This document shows, piece after piece, positions 5,268-6,228 of a stretch of 6,228 nucleotides of DNA (positions are counted from its first letter, which is position 1; every line of letters begins with the position of its first letter). The DNA lies in assembly GCA_903868375.1 (NCBI GenBank), contig CAIPVD010000181.1:1-6228 (forward strand), read 5' to 3'. The notes under the pieces are model-generated. The model searched no databases. It saw nothing but the letters and a program-made list of their open reading frames with translations, and was not told the origin of the DNA. The DNA comes from an uncultured delta proteobacterium. Its GTDB lineage: Bacteria; UBA10199; GCA-002796325; 1-14-0-20-49-13. The translations under genes were made by a program, and so were the position numbers.

Positions 5268-6179
5268 ATGCTTCCGGAATCATACATAGGTTTGGGCGAA
5301 GGAGAATTGCGCGAGCGAATTCTTAAGGCGAAGAAGAGGCTTGGGCAAGAGCTTGTCATTTTAGGCCATCATTATCAGCGCGACGAGGTGATAGCATTCG
5401 CAGATTTTCGTGGTGACAGTTTTGCACTTTCAAAAGCAGCAAGCGAACAGAAAAACGCAAAGTATATCGTCTTTTGCGGCGTTCACTTCATGGCGGAGGC
5501 TGCGCGAATACTGGCAGCGCCGCATCAGAAGGTTATTCTTCCTAATATTTATGCCGGTTGCCCAATGTCGGACATGGCCCATGCCGACGATGTGGAGAAC
5601 GCGTGGAACGAATTGGGCAAAAAGTTGGACATGAAGAAGGTCATCCCAATAGTTTACATGAATTCAGAGGCGGCGCTAAAAGCATTTTGCGGAAGGCATG
5701 GCGGAATAGTATGCACGTCCAGCAATGCGCCAAGAACATTTGACTGGGCTTTCTCACGCGGCGAAAAGATATTCTTCTTTCCCGACGAGCATCTGGCAAG
5801 GAACACCGCCAGGATAAAAGGTATCGGGAAAGATGAGATACAGTTCTGGAACTCATCAACTCATCAACTCATCAACTCACAACTTCTGCTTTGGCCCGGC
5901 TTCTGTCACGTTCACACATATTTCAATTTAGAGCAAATCCTGGAAGCCAGGGCAAAATATCCGGGCTGCAAGGTGATCGTCCATCCAGAATGTAAGGAAG
6001 AAGTGGTCTTGGCATCCGACGAGAGCGGTTCGACGGAAGGCATCTGCAAATATGTTAAGTCGGCCGCAAAAGGTGAGACTATAGTGATAGGTACCGAGAT
6101 AAATCTTGTAGCAAGGCTTGCAAAAGAAAATCCCGACAAAAAAATAGTCCCGCTTTGCGGGATATTTTCGACCTCATGA
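5268..6179 (+). CDS. nadA: Quinolinate synthase NadA, apparently truncated at the C-terminus
   Basis: NadA condenses iminoaspartate with dihydroxyacetone phosphate to quinolinate in NAD synthesis, using a [4Fe-4S] cluster held by three cysteines. The N-terminal part is typical: LGHHYQRDEV (32-41), FADFRGDSF, FCGVHFMAEAA (69-79), MNSEAALKAFCGRHG, VCTSSNA and FFPDEHLARNT (170-180). Two cluster ligands are visible, C98 in AGCPMSDMA and C213 in GFCHVHTYF. HPECKEEV and GSTEGI (254-259) also match. The frame stops at residue 303, right after KKIVPLCGIFSTS, where homologues continue with the third ligand (C-x-x-M) and a further stretch of tens of residues. C297 is present but not in that context. 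A terminator-like hairpin lies in the last codons, and residues 195-205 are encoded by an octamer repeat. No Shine-Dalgarno sequence is evident; it starts 3 nt after ligA. It may be a frameshifted or decaying gene, or contain a sequencing error. Confidence 0.9.
   Translation: MLPESYIGLGEGELRERILKAKKRLGQELVILGHHYQRDEVIAFADFRGDSFALSKAASEQKNAKYIVFCGVHFMAEAARILAAPHQKVILPNIYAGCPMSDMAHADDVENAWNELGKKLDMKKVIPIVYMNSEAALKAFCGRHGGIVCTSSNAPRTFDWAFSRGEKIFFFPDEHLARNTARIKGIGKDEIQFWNSSTHQLINSQLLLWPGFCHVHTYFNLEQILEARAKYPGCKVIVHPECKEEVVLASDESGSTEGICKYVKSAAKGETIVIGTEINLVARLAKENPDKKIVPLCGIFSTS
5850..5884 (+). repeat. Tandem octanucleotide repeat inside nadA
   Basis: The unit AACTCATC occurs three times without change (5850-5873), followed by the partial copy AACTCA and then AACT after one intervening C. 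Three units are 24 nt, so the nadA frame is kept and the repeat encodes residues around 195-204 (NSSTHQLINS). These sit in the variable linker between FW and the LLLWPGFCHVH cluster-ligand segment. Because 8 is not a multiple of 3, gain or loss of one unit would shift the frame. Confidence 0.92.
6148..6168 (+). terminator. Terminator-like hairpin within the last nadA codons
   Basis: TCCCGC (6148-6153) pairs with GCGGGA (6157-6162) around loop TTT, with an A-rich run before it (6138-6144) and ATTTT after it (6164-6168). This is the form of a short rho-independent terminator, and the A/T flanks would let it work in both directions. It overlaps coding sequence: the nadA stop is at 6177-6179, after the stem. 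The T tract is short, so termination efficiency is uncertain. Confidence 0.5.
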
Positions 6180-6205
6180 AAAATTTCAATGCTTCAAATT
6201 TTCAT
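6176..6205. repeat. AT-rich inverted repeat after nadA
   Basis: ATGAAAAATTT (6176-6186) and AAATTTTCAT (6196-6205) are inverted copies with a single extra A in the left arm, around a 9-nt loop. It overlaps the nadA stop codon. It could be a second weak hairpin at the operon end. It also means the ATG at 6176 may be part of a structured spacer and not a start codon. Nothing else is recognisable from 6206 to the window end. Confidence 0.5.
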
Positions 6206-6228
6206 TGGGTCTCAAATAAAAAAAGGAC

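Noticed and set aside
6176..6228. New gene starting at ATG 6176 in an ATGA overlap with nadA
   Set aside because: Only 17 codons are visible, there is no good binding site, and the ATG is inside an AT-rich inverted repeat; it could equally be the nadA continuation or spacer.
1..6228. CRISPR arrays, tRNA or rRNA genes, riboswitches
   Set aside because: No spaced direct repeats, cloverleaf, rRNA-like segment or recognisable riboswitch core was found; the only direct repeat is the unspaced octamer in nadA.

Overview
The window is a stretch of bacterial chromosome in which every supported gene lies on the + strand and the genes are tightly packed. Moderate GC, a conserved sucC-sucD pair and an NAD+-dependent DNA ligase make it clearly bacterial. 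Several protein features (LigA with unusual motif residues, a short NadA, few Shine-Dalgarno sites) fit an uncultivated, possibly deltaproteobacteria-like lineage. That placement is a guess from general appearance and not a sequence match.

Layout: (1) positions 1-246 hold the C-terminal end of an unrecognised protein that begins upstream. (2) 290-1447 is sucC and 1831-2706 is sucD, the beta and alpha subunits of succinyl-CoA synthetase, a TCA-cycle enzyme. (3) Between them sits a compact 372-bp cassette (1451-1822): a small AT-rich GIY-YIG nuclease gene bracketed by two 35-bp inverted repeats that match at 33 of 35 positions, each able to fold into its own hairpin. (4) 2684-3301 is a histidine-phosphatase (phosphoglycerate mutase-like) gene whose start overlaps the end of sucD by 23 nt. 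(5) 3342-5264 is ligA, NAD+-dependent DNA ligase. (6) 5268-6179 is nadA, quinolinate synthase, starting 3 nt after ligA. (7) The last ~50 nt hold an AT-rich inverted repeat and no secure gene.

Functionally this is mostly housekeeping: sucCD makes ATP or GTP from succinyl-CoA, nadA makes the NAD precursor quinolinate, and ligA consumes NAD+ in DNA joining. The parts worth attention are the GIY-YIG/inverted-repeat cassette, which looks like a minimal mobile element occupying an otherwise ~11-nt operon spacer, and the nadA gene. The nadA gene carries a tandem octanucleotide repeat in its coding region. It ends early, without the third iron-sulfur cysteine, right after a terminator-like hairpin, with a possible frameshifted continuation.
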